Source of the DNA: Flavobacteriales bacterium
GTDB lineage: Bacteria > Bacteroidota > Bacteroidia > Flavobacteriales_F > PHOS-HE28
Assembly (NCBI GenBank): GCA_016716605.1
Contig: JADJWA010000001.1
Coordinates: 186,001-250,000 of the forward strand
Length of the DNA: 64,000 bases
Direction: 5' to 3'
Made by a program: the position numbers and the translations under genes. The notes beneath the pieces were generated by a model. It saw only the letters and a program-made list of their open reading frames with translations. It was not told where the DNA came from and did not search any database. Shown one piece after another: positions 17,175 to 26,100 of the stretch; position 1 is the first letter of the stretch, and every line of letters starts with the position of its first letter.

Positions 17175-20100
17175 AATGGCGGATGATCCGCGCGCGCCCG
17201 ATCACCGCACCGTCCGAATCGAGCACGAGGAGCATGTAGGTGCCTTGCGCGAGCGGCGCCAGATCGACCAAGGTCGCGAACGGCAGCTGCATCACGGTGG
17301 CCCCGATCGCATCGATCGTCATCAAGCGCGTCGCTCCGATGACCGGCGCGATCCGGATCAGGCCGCGGCTCGGATTGGGATGCACAGCCAGCCAGGGCGC
17401 AGCGATCGTCTCATTGATGCCGATGTCGTCGCACGCATCGCCGAGGCCGTTCGCATTCGAATCCTGCTGATCCGGGTTCGGCACCCAAGGGCAATTGTCA
17501 CAGGCATCGCCCACGGCATCCCCATCGAAATCCTCCTGAATGGGATTGGCGAGCCCTGGACAATTGTCGAGGCAATCAGGCGCGCCGTCGCTGTCGTCAT
17601 CGGGATTCGGTTCAATCCCGGTGGTGCCGCCCGCGCACACGCCGCATAGGTCGATGAACGCGGTGCCGTTGATCACGCCGGCGCAATCGACCTGCAAGCC
17701 GATGCACGCGCATGTCAAGGTCCAGGCGTCGCTCACCGTCAATGGATCACCATCGTCGCACGGGGTCCCGGGGAGGGCCAGGCCTCCTGCGATGCCCTCG
17801 CAATCGTAGGCCTCGCCCACGCAAAGGCAGGTACTGGTGTAGGCATCGTTTCCGGTAGCAGGATTATTGTCGTCGCACGGCGCTCCGGGCAAGGCATCTC
17901 CGCCGGGCACCCCTGCGCAATCGACCAGCATTCCTACGCATTCGCAATCGGCCGTGAATGCATCATTGGCCGTGGCGGTATTTCCATCATCGCAGGGCGA
18001 ACCGGGCAGGTTAGGGCCTGCGATGATCCCGAGGCAATCAGGATAGAGCCCCACGCAGTCGCAGCCATTGCTCCAGGTGTCCTGCACGGAAACGGGGTCG
18101 CCATCATCGCAAGGCGTACCGGGCAGTGCTGGGCCGCCGGGCACTTGCTCGCAATCATAGTAGAGTCCGGCGCAGGTGCAATCTGACTGCCACGCATCAT
18201 TGCCAGTGAATATGTTACCATCGTTGCAGGGTGTGCCAGGCAAAGCGGCTCCACCGATAACGCCTTCACAATCGATTGCCACACCTGCGCATGTGCAGTC
18301 CGGCTGCCAGGCATCATTGACGGTGCCCGCATCACCATCGTTGCAAGGGGTTCCGGGCAGCGCAGGGCCGCCTGCGAAGCCCTCGCAATCAATCAGCTGG
18401 CCTTCACAGGTGCAGTCGAAGAGCCAGAGGTCGTTGCCCGTGAGCGGATCACCATCGTCGCAGGGCGTTTCAGGGATGGCGCTCCCGCCGGGCACACCGA
18501 GGCAATCCAAGGCTTGGCCCGCGCACATGCAGTCCGTCTGCCACGCATCGTTGCCGGTGTCCGGATCACCGTCATCACATGGCGATCCAGGAACCGCGCT
18601 TCCCCCGGGGGCGCCCAAGCAATCGAACGTCGCGCCCATGCACTGGCAATCCGCGCCCCACGTATCGTTGCCTGTCTGCGGATCACCATCGTCGCAGGGA
18701 GATCCAGGCAGCGCCGGGCCACCTGCCTCCCCGGTGCAGTCGATGAGTTCACCTTCGCAGCTGCAGTCCGCCTGCCATGCATCATTGCCGGTGCTGGCAT
18801 CACCATCGTCGCACGGCGAACCGGGCAGCGCAACTCCGCCGGGATCGCCGAGGCAATCGAGCGGCGCGCCCATGCATTGGCAAACCGCGTCCCAAGCATC
18901 GTTCCCCGTGTCCGGATCCCCATCGTCGCAGGGCGTGCCAGGCAGGGCGATGCCGCCCGGCGCACCTGTGCAATCAATCAGTGCGCCCAAGCATTGGCAT
19001 TGCGCGGTCCAGGTGTCGTTGCCCGTTGCTGTATCTCCGTCGTTGCATGGCGTCCCGGGCAGGGCGCTGCCGTCAATGGTCCCTTCACAATCAATCCCCA
19101 CTGGCTCTCCGGCGCAGAGGCAGTCTGGCCCATACGCATCGTTGATCGTTAGCGCGAGGCCATCGTCGCAGGGCGATCCGATCACGGCACCGCCACCGGG
19201 CATGCCTTCGCAATCGATGGGCAAGCCCGCGCAGGTGCAATCCGATTGCCAGCTATCGTCGCCTGTATCGGCATTGCCATCATCGCAAAGCGAACCGATC
19301 ACAGCGCCGCCTCCGGGCACGCCTGCGCAATCAATCGGAAGACCAGCGCAGGTGCAGTCCGCTTGCCAGGTATCATCTCCGGTGCCGCTATTGCCGTCGT
19401 CGCACAGTGTGCCGGGAAGCGCGGATCCGCCGATGACACCCATGCAATCGACGAGGATGCCTATGCATGAGCAATCAGGGCTCCACGCATCGTTCACGGT
19501 TGATGCGATGGCATCGTCGCAGGGCGTTCCGATCACAGCGCCGCCACCGGGCACGCCATTGCAATCGATGGGCAGGCCCACGCAAGTGCAATCCGATTGC
19601 CAGCTATCGTTGCCCGTACCGTCATCGCCATCATCACAGGGCGAACCGACCACGGCGTTGCCACCAGCCACGCCAGCGCAATCGATCGGAAGGCCCGCGC
19701 AGGTGCAGTCCGCTTGCCATGTGTCAGCGCCAGTGCTGCTGTTGTTGTCGTCGCAGGGGGTGCCGGGCAGGGCAAGTCCACCTTCCACGCCTTCGCAATC
19801 GGCTGACGGTAACGCGTAAGAAACGCAGAGGCGCGCCGAACGCGCCGGATCCTGATCGAAGCTCCACGCGGTCCGCCGGCCCATGCCTTGCACGAAGGCC
19901 GCCACCGCGTTGCCCGATTGCCAACCGGGGAGGTCGATCACCTGCTGGAGCTGCGCGGCCAGGTTCGACGTGCGCTGTGCGGCGCCGCTCGCATTGGCCG
20001 TTGGCCACGGCGCCGGGATCCAAGGAATGGCACCGGTGCGAGGGCGCGCGGAATAGCTGAACGGCACGAAGCCAAGGGCTTCGGCATCCGGGCTCTCTTG

Positions 20101-22794
20101 CAGCGAGACCTCCAGCGAGCAAGGGTTCACTTGGGTGGTGCCCCGAGCCGTGAATTGGATCCGCGCATCGACGATGGTGCTTCCTGCCGGGATGGCGACA
20201 TCGCGCCAGCGGATCGCGATGAACTGATTGCCTCGCCAAGGATTCGCCTCGCTGTCGAACACCAGGTCGAGCGCGCCGGTGTTGGAGTAGATGTTCCCGT
20301 TACCGGCCTCTTCGCCATCGGGGTTCGGCGACCCCATGAGGCTGAAGCAAGCGGTAACATCGATGCAATCATCATTGCCTCCGCACACGCCGCACAGGTC
20401 GAGCACCGCGCCGCCACCGGGCACGCCGTTGCAATCGATCGGCAAGCCTGCGCATGCGCAACTCGCGCTCCATTGGTCGTTGCCTGTGGACGGATCGCTG
20501 TCATCACAAGGCGTTCCGGGCAGGGCGGATCCATTGGGCACCCCCAGGCAATCGACCGATGTTCCAATGCACTGGCATGAACCGCTCCAGGAATCGCCCA
20601 CGGTTTGCGGATCACCATCATCGCACGGAGAGCCGGGCAACGCGCTTCCTCCGGGCATGCCCTGGCAATCGATCAAGAGTCCAATGCACTGGCATTGTAG
20701 GTCCCACGCATCATCTCCCGTAGCGGGGTTCGAGTCGTTGCAAGGCGTGCCGGGCAATGAGCTGCCACCAAGAACGCCCAGGCAATCGACCAACTGGCCC
20801 GCGCATTGGCAATTGGAGCCGATCACATCACCGATCGTCGAAGGGTCATTGTCGTTGCAAGCCGTGCCGGGTTCCGGATTCCCGCAGCCGCATTGCCCTG
20901 GCGCGGTCTTGCCCGGATCGTTCGGACATCCATCGAGCGCGTTGCAAGTTCCATCGCCATCGGAATCGCCGCTCGGAACACCCGCGCACAGGCAGCTTGC
21001 GCTCCATGTGTCGTTGAGCGTACAAGGGTTGTTGTCGTTGCACTGGGTTCCCGGGAGCGCGCTTCCGCCCAGCACACCATTGCAATCGGTCACCTGCTGA
21101 TCAAGTTGAACCTGCCCGAAGGCGCCAAGGCTGAGGTTCCAATAGCTGCCGCTGGGCGATACCTGCAGCTTGAGCGCTCGCACCATGTAGCGCACGGTGC
21201 CGCCCAGGCCTGCGGTGTTATCAACGAAACTGGTGCCAGCCACAGCCGATGACGTGCGCCGCTCCCATTGCTGGGCACCGTTGTTGAAGCGGTACAGATG
21301 GTAGCCAGCGAGCCCGCTCTCGGGCGATGCCGTCCAGGAGACCGTGGTACTGGTGCCATTCGAGGAACTGGCCGTCACGTTGCCCGGGGGAGCCACAACG
21401 TGCATGCGCAGGCTTGGGTCACCGAGCAAGGAGATATGCACGCGGCCAGCTTGCGGATTGCCTGGCTCGTAATGCCCGTTGCCGTTGTTCTGCGTGGTCA
21501 CTGCGGCGTAGCCGATGGTCTCGCCCATGCCCATGTGGTGGAAGTACCAGTTGGGATAACCGGCCCAGAAGCTCGTCAGGATCGTGCCCGAGCCGAGCGA
21601 TGCGCGCATGAAGTCATTGGTGTAGTCCCAATCGCCGAAGTAGCTCCCGAAGAGGATGCTGAAGACGCCCTGCGCGCTGGAGCTGGCGAACTGCGCCGTT
21701 GTGCCCACGCCGGTGCTGTGCGTCCACCATCCCGGCCCGCAGCCGTAGCTCCAGAGGTAGCTGCCACCTGTAAGCGCAGGGATGTAGTCGCCGGCGGTCA
21801 CATTGTTCGGGTGAACGAGCGGGGCGAAGCCGCGCCAGCCATTTTGCGCGAAGGCATCTCCATAGCCCGTGAAGTGATCATCGACCACGGCGCGCTCCAG
21901 CGCAGTGATCTGCTTCACTTTCCACTGATGAAGCTTGTTCAGGTAGTTGGCCGTGAGCTGGGTCTCGTTCTGGGCGAAGGCCGGCAGGTCGTAGAAATCG
22001 ACGCGGCCCACAGCGAGCTCCACCGCAGTTGGAATGATGCTCTGGTCGAACTTCCCGTCACCGGGGACATTGTGGTTTCGCGGCCATCCGGCTGTGGTGC
22101 TGTTCACCGTGTTGTCCGTCCAGCTTCCGTTCATCTCGCCGTAATACACATCGGCCACCCAGGCCCCGTAATGCTCTCCATGGCCATCGGGCGCGAGATT
22201 GCCGCTCATGGGAATGGGAACATGTCCGAGGCAGAAAACCGCTTTCGTGTTGGCGGGATCGGAATTGTAAGCCGTCGTGACCAACGCCTTGATCGAGGTC
22301 ACCGGTGCGGTCCGGCTTACATCGTGGCGGATCACGGTCCAGCCATCGCCCTCAAGATCCAGGACCAACTGCGCAATCGGTGCCGCCAATGAAGTGGTGA
22401 AGGTGTTGTCAACCAGCAGCACCAGCCTGCCCCGCGCCTCCACCATGGCCAACTCGATGCCTGCGTTCACGTAACCGTAGCCGTTGCCGAGATTCGCCGT
22501 GGTGCGCGTGATCTTGTACTCGTAGCTGGTGTTCACCGCCACGTTGTTGTCGATGTACTGCAAGGCCGAGCCGCCAAGCGTTGCAATGGCCGAACCCCAG
22601 CTGGTGCCGCCCTTCAGCTTGCGAAAAACCGTGTATCCCGTGACATTGGAATGTCCCAGCCAATCGAGCGTGATCCGCGCCGGCGAAGCCTGTACCGTGG
22701 CCCAAGCACGCACCGACCGGTCGTGGCTCACGGTCTGCGCGAGGCCGCTCCAAGAGAGCAGCATGAGGGTCGTGATCAGGAGGATTCGGCGCAT
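17173..22794 (-). CDS. Giant T9SS type A cargo: C25-like domain plus 22 Cys/Asp-rich 39-residue repeats
   Basis: This 1873-residue secreted protein has the signal peptide MRRILLITTLMLLSWSGLAQ. Domains in order: FnIII-like (about 25-120); C25-like fold (about 125-490) with VKAVFCLGHVPIP-type strands, FGSYFGDWD and LLGDPSLRM; FnIII (490-565); four full copies of a 39-residue repeat from residue 569; a ~180-residue beta-sandwich insert (IRWRDVAIPAGSTIVDARIQF, NAVAAFVQGMGRRTAW); eighteen further contiguous repeats (999-1702); thrombospondin type 3-like Asp repeats (DDDSDGAPDCLDNCPGLANP); and a type A sorting domain (AVHPNPSRGLIRI). Where the paralogue has TYHGAG this one has SYGCGPG, and no nucleophile Cys aligns, so the fold is probably catalytically inactive. 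A surface stalk or adhesin role is inferred. Confidence 0.82.
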   Translation of the reverse strand: MRRILLITTLMLLSWSGLAQTVSHDRSVRAWATVQASPARITLDWLGHSNVTGYTVFRKLKGGTSWGSAIATLGGSALQYIDNNVAVNTSYEYKITRTTANLGNGYGYVNAGIELAMVEARGRLVLLVDNTFTTSLAAPIAQLVLDLEGDGWTVIRHDVSRTAPVTSIKALVTTAYNSDPANTKAVFCLGHVPIPMSGNLAPDGHGEHYGAWVADVYYGEMNGSWTDNTVNSTTAGWPRNHNVPGDGKFDQSIIPTAVELAVGRVDFYDLPAFAQNETQLTANYLNKLHQWKVKQITALERAVVDDHFTGYGDAFAQNGWRGFAPLVHPNNVTAGDYIPALTGGSYLWSYGCGPGWWTHSTGVGTTAQFASSSAQGVFSILFGSYFGDWDYTNDFMRASLGSGTILTSFWAGYPNWYFHHMGMGETIGYAAVTTQNNGNGHYEPGNPQAGRVHISLLGDPSLRMHVVAPPGNVTASSSNGTSTTVSWTASPESGLAGYHLYRFNNGAQQWERRTSSAVAGTSFVDNTAGLGGTVRYMVRALKLQVSPSGSYWNLSLGAFGQVQLDQQVTDCNGVLGGSALPGTQCNDNNPCTLNDTWSASCLCAGVPSGDSDGDGTCNALDGCPNDPGKTAPGQCGCGNPEPGTACNDNDPSTIGDVIGSNCQCAGQLVDCLGVLGGSSLPGTPCNDSNPATGDDAWDLQCQCIGLLIDCQGMPGGSALPGSPCDDGDPQTVGDSWSGSCQCIGTSVDCLGVPNGSALPGTPCDDSDPSTGNDQWSASCACAGLPIDCNGVPGGGAVLDLCGVCGGNDDCIDVTACFSLMGSPNPDGEEAGNGNIYSNTGALDLVFDSEANPWRGNQFIAIRWRDVAIPAGSTIVDARIQFTARGTTQVNPCSLEVSLQESPDAEALGFVPFSYSARPRTGAIPWIPAPWPTANASGAAQRTSNLAAQLQQVIDLPGWQSGNAVAAFVQGMGRRTAWSFDQDPARSARLCVSYALPSADCEGVEGGLALPGTPCDDNNSSTGADTWQADCTCAGLPIDCAGVAGGNAVVGSPCDDGDDGTGNDSWQSDCTCVGLPIDCNGVPGGGAVIGTPCDDAIASTVNDAWSPDCSCIGILVDCMGVIGGSALPGTLCDDGNSGTGDDTWQADCTCAGLPIDCAGVPGGGAVIGSLCDDGNADTGDDSWQSDCTCAGLPIDCEGMPGGGAVIGSPCDDGLALTINDAYGPDCLCAGEPVGIDCEGTIDGSALPGTPCNDGDTATGNDTWTAQCQCLGALIDCTGAPGGIALPGTPCDDGDPDTGNDAWDAVCQCMGAPLDCLGDPGGVALPGSPCDDGDASTGNDAWQADCSCEGELIDCTGEAGGPALPGSPCDDGDPQTGNDTWGADCQCMGATFDCLGAPGGSAVPGSPCDDGDPDTGNDAWQTDCMCAGQALDCLGVPGGSAIPETPCDDGDPLTGNDLWLFDCTCEGQLIDCEGFAGGPALPGTPCNDGDAGTVNDAWQPDCTCAGVAIDCEGVIGGAALPGTPCNDGNIFTGNDAWQSDCTCAGLYYDCEQVPGGPALPGTPCDDGDPVSVQDTWSNGCDCVGLYPDCLGIIAGPNLPGSPCDDGNTATANDAFTADCECVGMLVDCAGVPGGDALPGAPCDDNNPATGNDAYTSTCLCVGEAYDCEGIAGGLALPGTPCDDGDPLTVSDAWTLTCACIGLQVDCAGVINGTAFIDLCGVCAGGTTGIEPNPDDDSDGAPDCLDNCPGLANPIQEDFDGDAVGDACDNCPWVPNPDQQDSNANGLGDACDDIGINETIAAPWLAVHPNPSRGLIRIAPVIGATRLMTIDAIGATVMQLPFATLVDLAPLAQGTYMLLVLDSDGAVIGRARIIRH
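17689..19800 (-). repeat. Eighteen contiguous copies of a 117-bp coding repeat
   Basis: Eighteen in-frame units occupy exactly 2112 bp: seventeen of 117 bp and one with two extra codons. The protein consensus is DCxGxPGGxALPGTPCDDGD followed by xxTGNDxWxxDCxCxG and a three-residue linker. Each unit has Cys at positions 2, 16, 32 and 34 and an Asp-rich core. Copies seven to nine and ten to twelve of the gene form a duplicated triplet. Confidence 0.92.
20376..21088 (-). repeat. First block of the 39-residue repeat (four full copies plus variants)
   Basis: Four full copies of the Cys/Asp repeat are interspersed with one variant built on CGCGNPEPGTACNDNDPST and a terminal half copy ending LCGVCGG. 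The block is separated from the eighteen-copy block by a non-repeated beta-sandwich domain. Confidence 0.8.
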
Positions 22795-23104
22795 CCCGCG
22801 AAAAAGGGCCGCAAAATAGACCCCTGGGCAACTGTATGGCCACCCAATTCGATGCGCACTGATTGAAGAACGGTCACTTGCGCATCCGATCGATGAACGC
22901 TTTGCGGTTGAGGAATGGCATGCGGCGCGCTATCCAGCCGCCCTCGATCGGCGGGTACCTTCGCCAGCACCTTGGACCCAAGGCAACCCCCCTGCGGAGC
23001 ATTGCGTTCCAAGGCCCTTGCCCACATGAAGACTCAGAAGCGGCGCGCAGGCTCCTCCGTGAACCGGAAGCAGGCGCGCCGACGCATTCCCAGCAACACT
23101 GCTA
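22795..23104. promoter_or_regulatory. Divergent intergenic region between the giant cargo gene and the NRPS-PKS cluster
   Basis: This 310-base gap holds no convincing gene. It should contain promoters for both directions. On the minus strand TATTTTG at 22812-22818 lies 17 bases before the cargo start. On the plus strand TACCTTCG lies at 22956-22963. A 38-codon basic frame beginning at ATG 23026 overlaps the start of the megasynthase out of frame and is probably chance. Confidence 0.4.
22956..22963 (+). promoter_or_regulatory. Possible -7 promoter element of the NRPS-PKS operon (TACCTTCG)
   Basis: TACCTTCG fits TAnnTTTG with one change, the same variant seen before rmuC. It would give a 5' untranslated leader of about 135 bases before the megasynthase ATG at 23105. 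No clear -33 TTG is present, so this is a weak call. Confidence 0.3.
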
Positions 23105-26100
23105 ATGGCCAGCCAACATCACAATCTCTTCAGCCTCTTTGATCTCGATCGCGACGAGGCCATCGCCCTGGAGCACGGAGATCAGCGGATCACCTACGCA
23201 AGGCTGATGTCGAGCAGCAGCCGGATAGCGGCAATGGTCGCTGCCGGTGGAGGCACACACAGCACCATCGGCCTCTGCCTCGACCGCTCCCCCGAGCTCA
23301 TCGTCTCCGTCCTTGGCATTGTGCAGGCCGGCGCCGCCTACGTGCCCATCGACCCTACTTACCCTGCTGAGCGCATCGCGGGCATGCTGGAGGACGCCAA
23401 GCCGCCGGTGGTGATCACCAGCAAAGTGCACCAGCATCTCTTCAAAGGCACGAGTACCAAGTTGCTCTTGATCGAGGACATCGACCTGGAGAATGGTCCT
23501 GTGCTCGGGGGCCCCTGCCCGGCCAAGCCCGAGGACCTGCTCTACGTGCTCTTCACCAGCGGAAGCACCGGCCGGCCCAAGGGCGTGGCCATGCACCATG
23601 CACCGCTCACCAACCTGATCCAATGGCAACTGCGCGCCAGCGTTTGCAAAGAAGGTGATCGCACGTTGCAATTCGCGCCCATCAGCTTCGATGTGAGCTT
23701 CCAGGAGATCTTCACCACGTTCGCACAAGGCGGCACCTTGGTGTTGATCACCGACGAGGACCGCCTGAACAGCACCCAGCTCCTGCGCAAGGTCATCGCG
23801 CAGAAGATCAACCGCATCATCGTGCCCTTCGTAGCACTGCAGTACCTGGCCGAGGCCGTAGAGCGCACTGGCGAAGTGCCTTCCTCGCTGAAGGAGGTCT
23901 TCACCAGCGGGGAGCAACTGAAGATCACCCCGGCCATCGCCAGCCTGTTCAAGCAGCTGCCCAGCTGCCGCTTCTGCAACCAGTATGGCCCAACCGAAGG
24001 CCACGTGGTGAGCGAGCTGGAATTGAAAGGCGATCCTTCCACCTGGCCCGTACTGCCCAACATCGGAAAGGCCATCGACCACGTGAAGCTGTACGTGCTC
24101 GATGAGCAGATGAAGCCGGTGAAGAAGGGCGAAGAAGGTGAACTCTATCTCGGCGGCGCGTGTGTGGCCAAGGGCTACATCGGTCGCGATGACCTCACGG
24201 CCGAGCGGTTCCTAGCGGATCCGTTCAATCCTGGTGGCCGCCTCTACAAAACCGGCGACCGCGCTGCGGAACTGCCCAACGGCGAGATCGACTACAAGGG
24301 CCGCATCGACGGCCAGGTGAAGGTCCGCGGCTACCGGATCGAGCTCGGCGAAGTGGAATTGGCCATGGAGAAGCACGCCGCCGTGGAACAGGCCGTGGCC
24401 ACCGTCCGCGAGGACCGTCCGGGGCTCAAGCGCCTGATCGGCTACTATGTCGCGAAGAGCGAACTGAGCACGAACGAGCTGCGCAAGCACCTCGCCTCCC
24501 TCCTGCCCGACTACATGCAGCCTTCCGCCTTCGTGGCCGTGAAGGAACTGCCCCGCACCCCCAGCGGCAAGATCGACCGCAAGGCGCTGCCCGCACCGGA
24601 TGTGAAGCGCCCCGACCTCGACGTGGCCTTCGCCGCCCCGACGAGCGCTGTGCAGAAGACGCTGGCGAACGTATGGGCCGACCTGCTCGGCATCGACCGC
24701 GTGGGCATCGACGACAACTTCTTCGACCTCGGCGGCAACTCGCTGCTGAGCATCCAATGTGTGGCGCAGCTCGAAGGCCACGGCCTGAAACTGCCGATCG
24801 TGAAGCTCTACCAGCACCCGACGGTCCGCGCATGTGCTGCCTTCCTTGAGGGTGATGCAAGCGCTGCTTCACCCGCCGAGATGGCCAAAGCCCGCGTAGG
24901 GGCGAGACATGTCTCGCCCGAAAAGCGGGACGTGGCCATTATCGGCATGTCCGGCAAATTCCCTGGCGCAGCCAACGTAGAGGAATTGTGGGCAAATCTG
25001 CTCGCGAAGAAGAACAGCATCAGCACCTGGACGGTGGACGAGCTCGACCCGAGCATCCCCGCCGAGCTGCGCAACGACCCGGACTATGTGAAGGCGCGCG
25101 GCGTAATCGCCGATGCCGACAAGTTCGACCACGCTTTCTTCGGTGTGAACCCGAAGGTGGCCGCGCTGATGGACCCGCAGCAACGCGTGTTCCTGGAGAC
25201 CGCCTGGGCCGCGCTGGAGGATGCCGCCTACGATCCCGCGCAGTTCGCGGGGCTCATCGGCGTGTACGCCGGCATGGGCAACAACACCTACTTCACCCGC
25301 AACGTCATCGGCCACCCCGAGCTCATCGAGCAGGTCGGCGACTTCGCGGTAATGACGGCCAACGAGAAGGACTACATCGCCACGCGCCTCGCGTTCGAGT
25401 TCGACCTGCGCGGTCCGGCGCTCAGCATCCACACCGCGTGCAGCACCTCGCTCGTCGCGATCGCCCAGGCCTTCAAGGCGCTGCGCGATGGCGAGTGCGA
25501 CATGGCGCTGGCCGGTGGCATCGCCATAACCGCACCGATCAACAGCGGCATCGTGTACAACGAGGGCGGCATGTACAGCCCGGACGGCAGTACGCGTACC
25601 TTCGATGCGAACGGCAAGGGCACCTCGTTCAGCGACGGTTGCGGCATCATCGTGCTGAAACGCCTCGATGACGCGGTGCGCGACAAGGACCACATCTATG
25701 CGGTGATCAAGGGCGCTGCATTGAACAACGACGGCAGCGACAAGGCCAGCTTCACCGCACCCAGTGTGCGCGGACAGGCCGAAGTGATCGCGATGGCGCA
25801 GGCCGATGCCGGTGTGACACCCGGCGAGATCACCTACGTGGAAACGCATGGCACGGCCACCCCGCTCGGTGATCCGATCGAGGTCGAGGCGTTGACGCTC
25901 GCGTTCGGTGGCAAGACCAACGGTCACCACTGCGTGATCGGTTCGATCAAGAGCAACATCGGTCACCTGACACCGGCCGCCGGTGCTGCCGGTGTGATCA
26001 AGACCGCGCTCGCCCTTCAGCAGGAGGTGATCCCGGCGAACGTGGGCTTCGAGACACCGAACCCCGCGATCGATTTCAAGAATTCACCGTTCAGGGTATT

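Noticed and set aside
17689..19800. Regular 117-bp periodicity considered as a CRISPR array or satellite DNA
   Set aside because: Units are translated in frame, differ by synonymous and conservative changes, have no repeat-spacer alternation and keep Cys positions, so it is a protein repeat.
18176..19819. Long plus-strand open frame (547 codons) opposite the cargo gene, with a regular repeat pattern
   Set aside because: It is the antisense reading of the 117-bp repeats. The repeat lacks stops in that frame, so the frame stays open over many units, but it gives a low-complexity Ser/Pro/Gln product with no domain.
23026..23142. 38-codon basic frame overlapping the start of the NRPS-PKS gene
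   Set aside because: It has no promoter or ribosome-binding context of its own and overlaps the megasynthase start in another frame. I keep the region as leader or promoter sequence.
24869..25966. 365-codon minus-strand frame opposite the ketosynthase region
   Set aside because: The plus strand encodes a complete ketosynthase with all catalytic residues. In G+C-rich genes antisense frames often stay open by chance.
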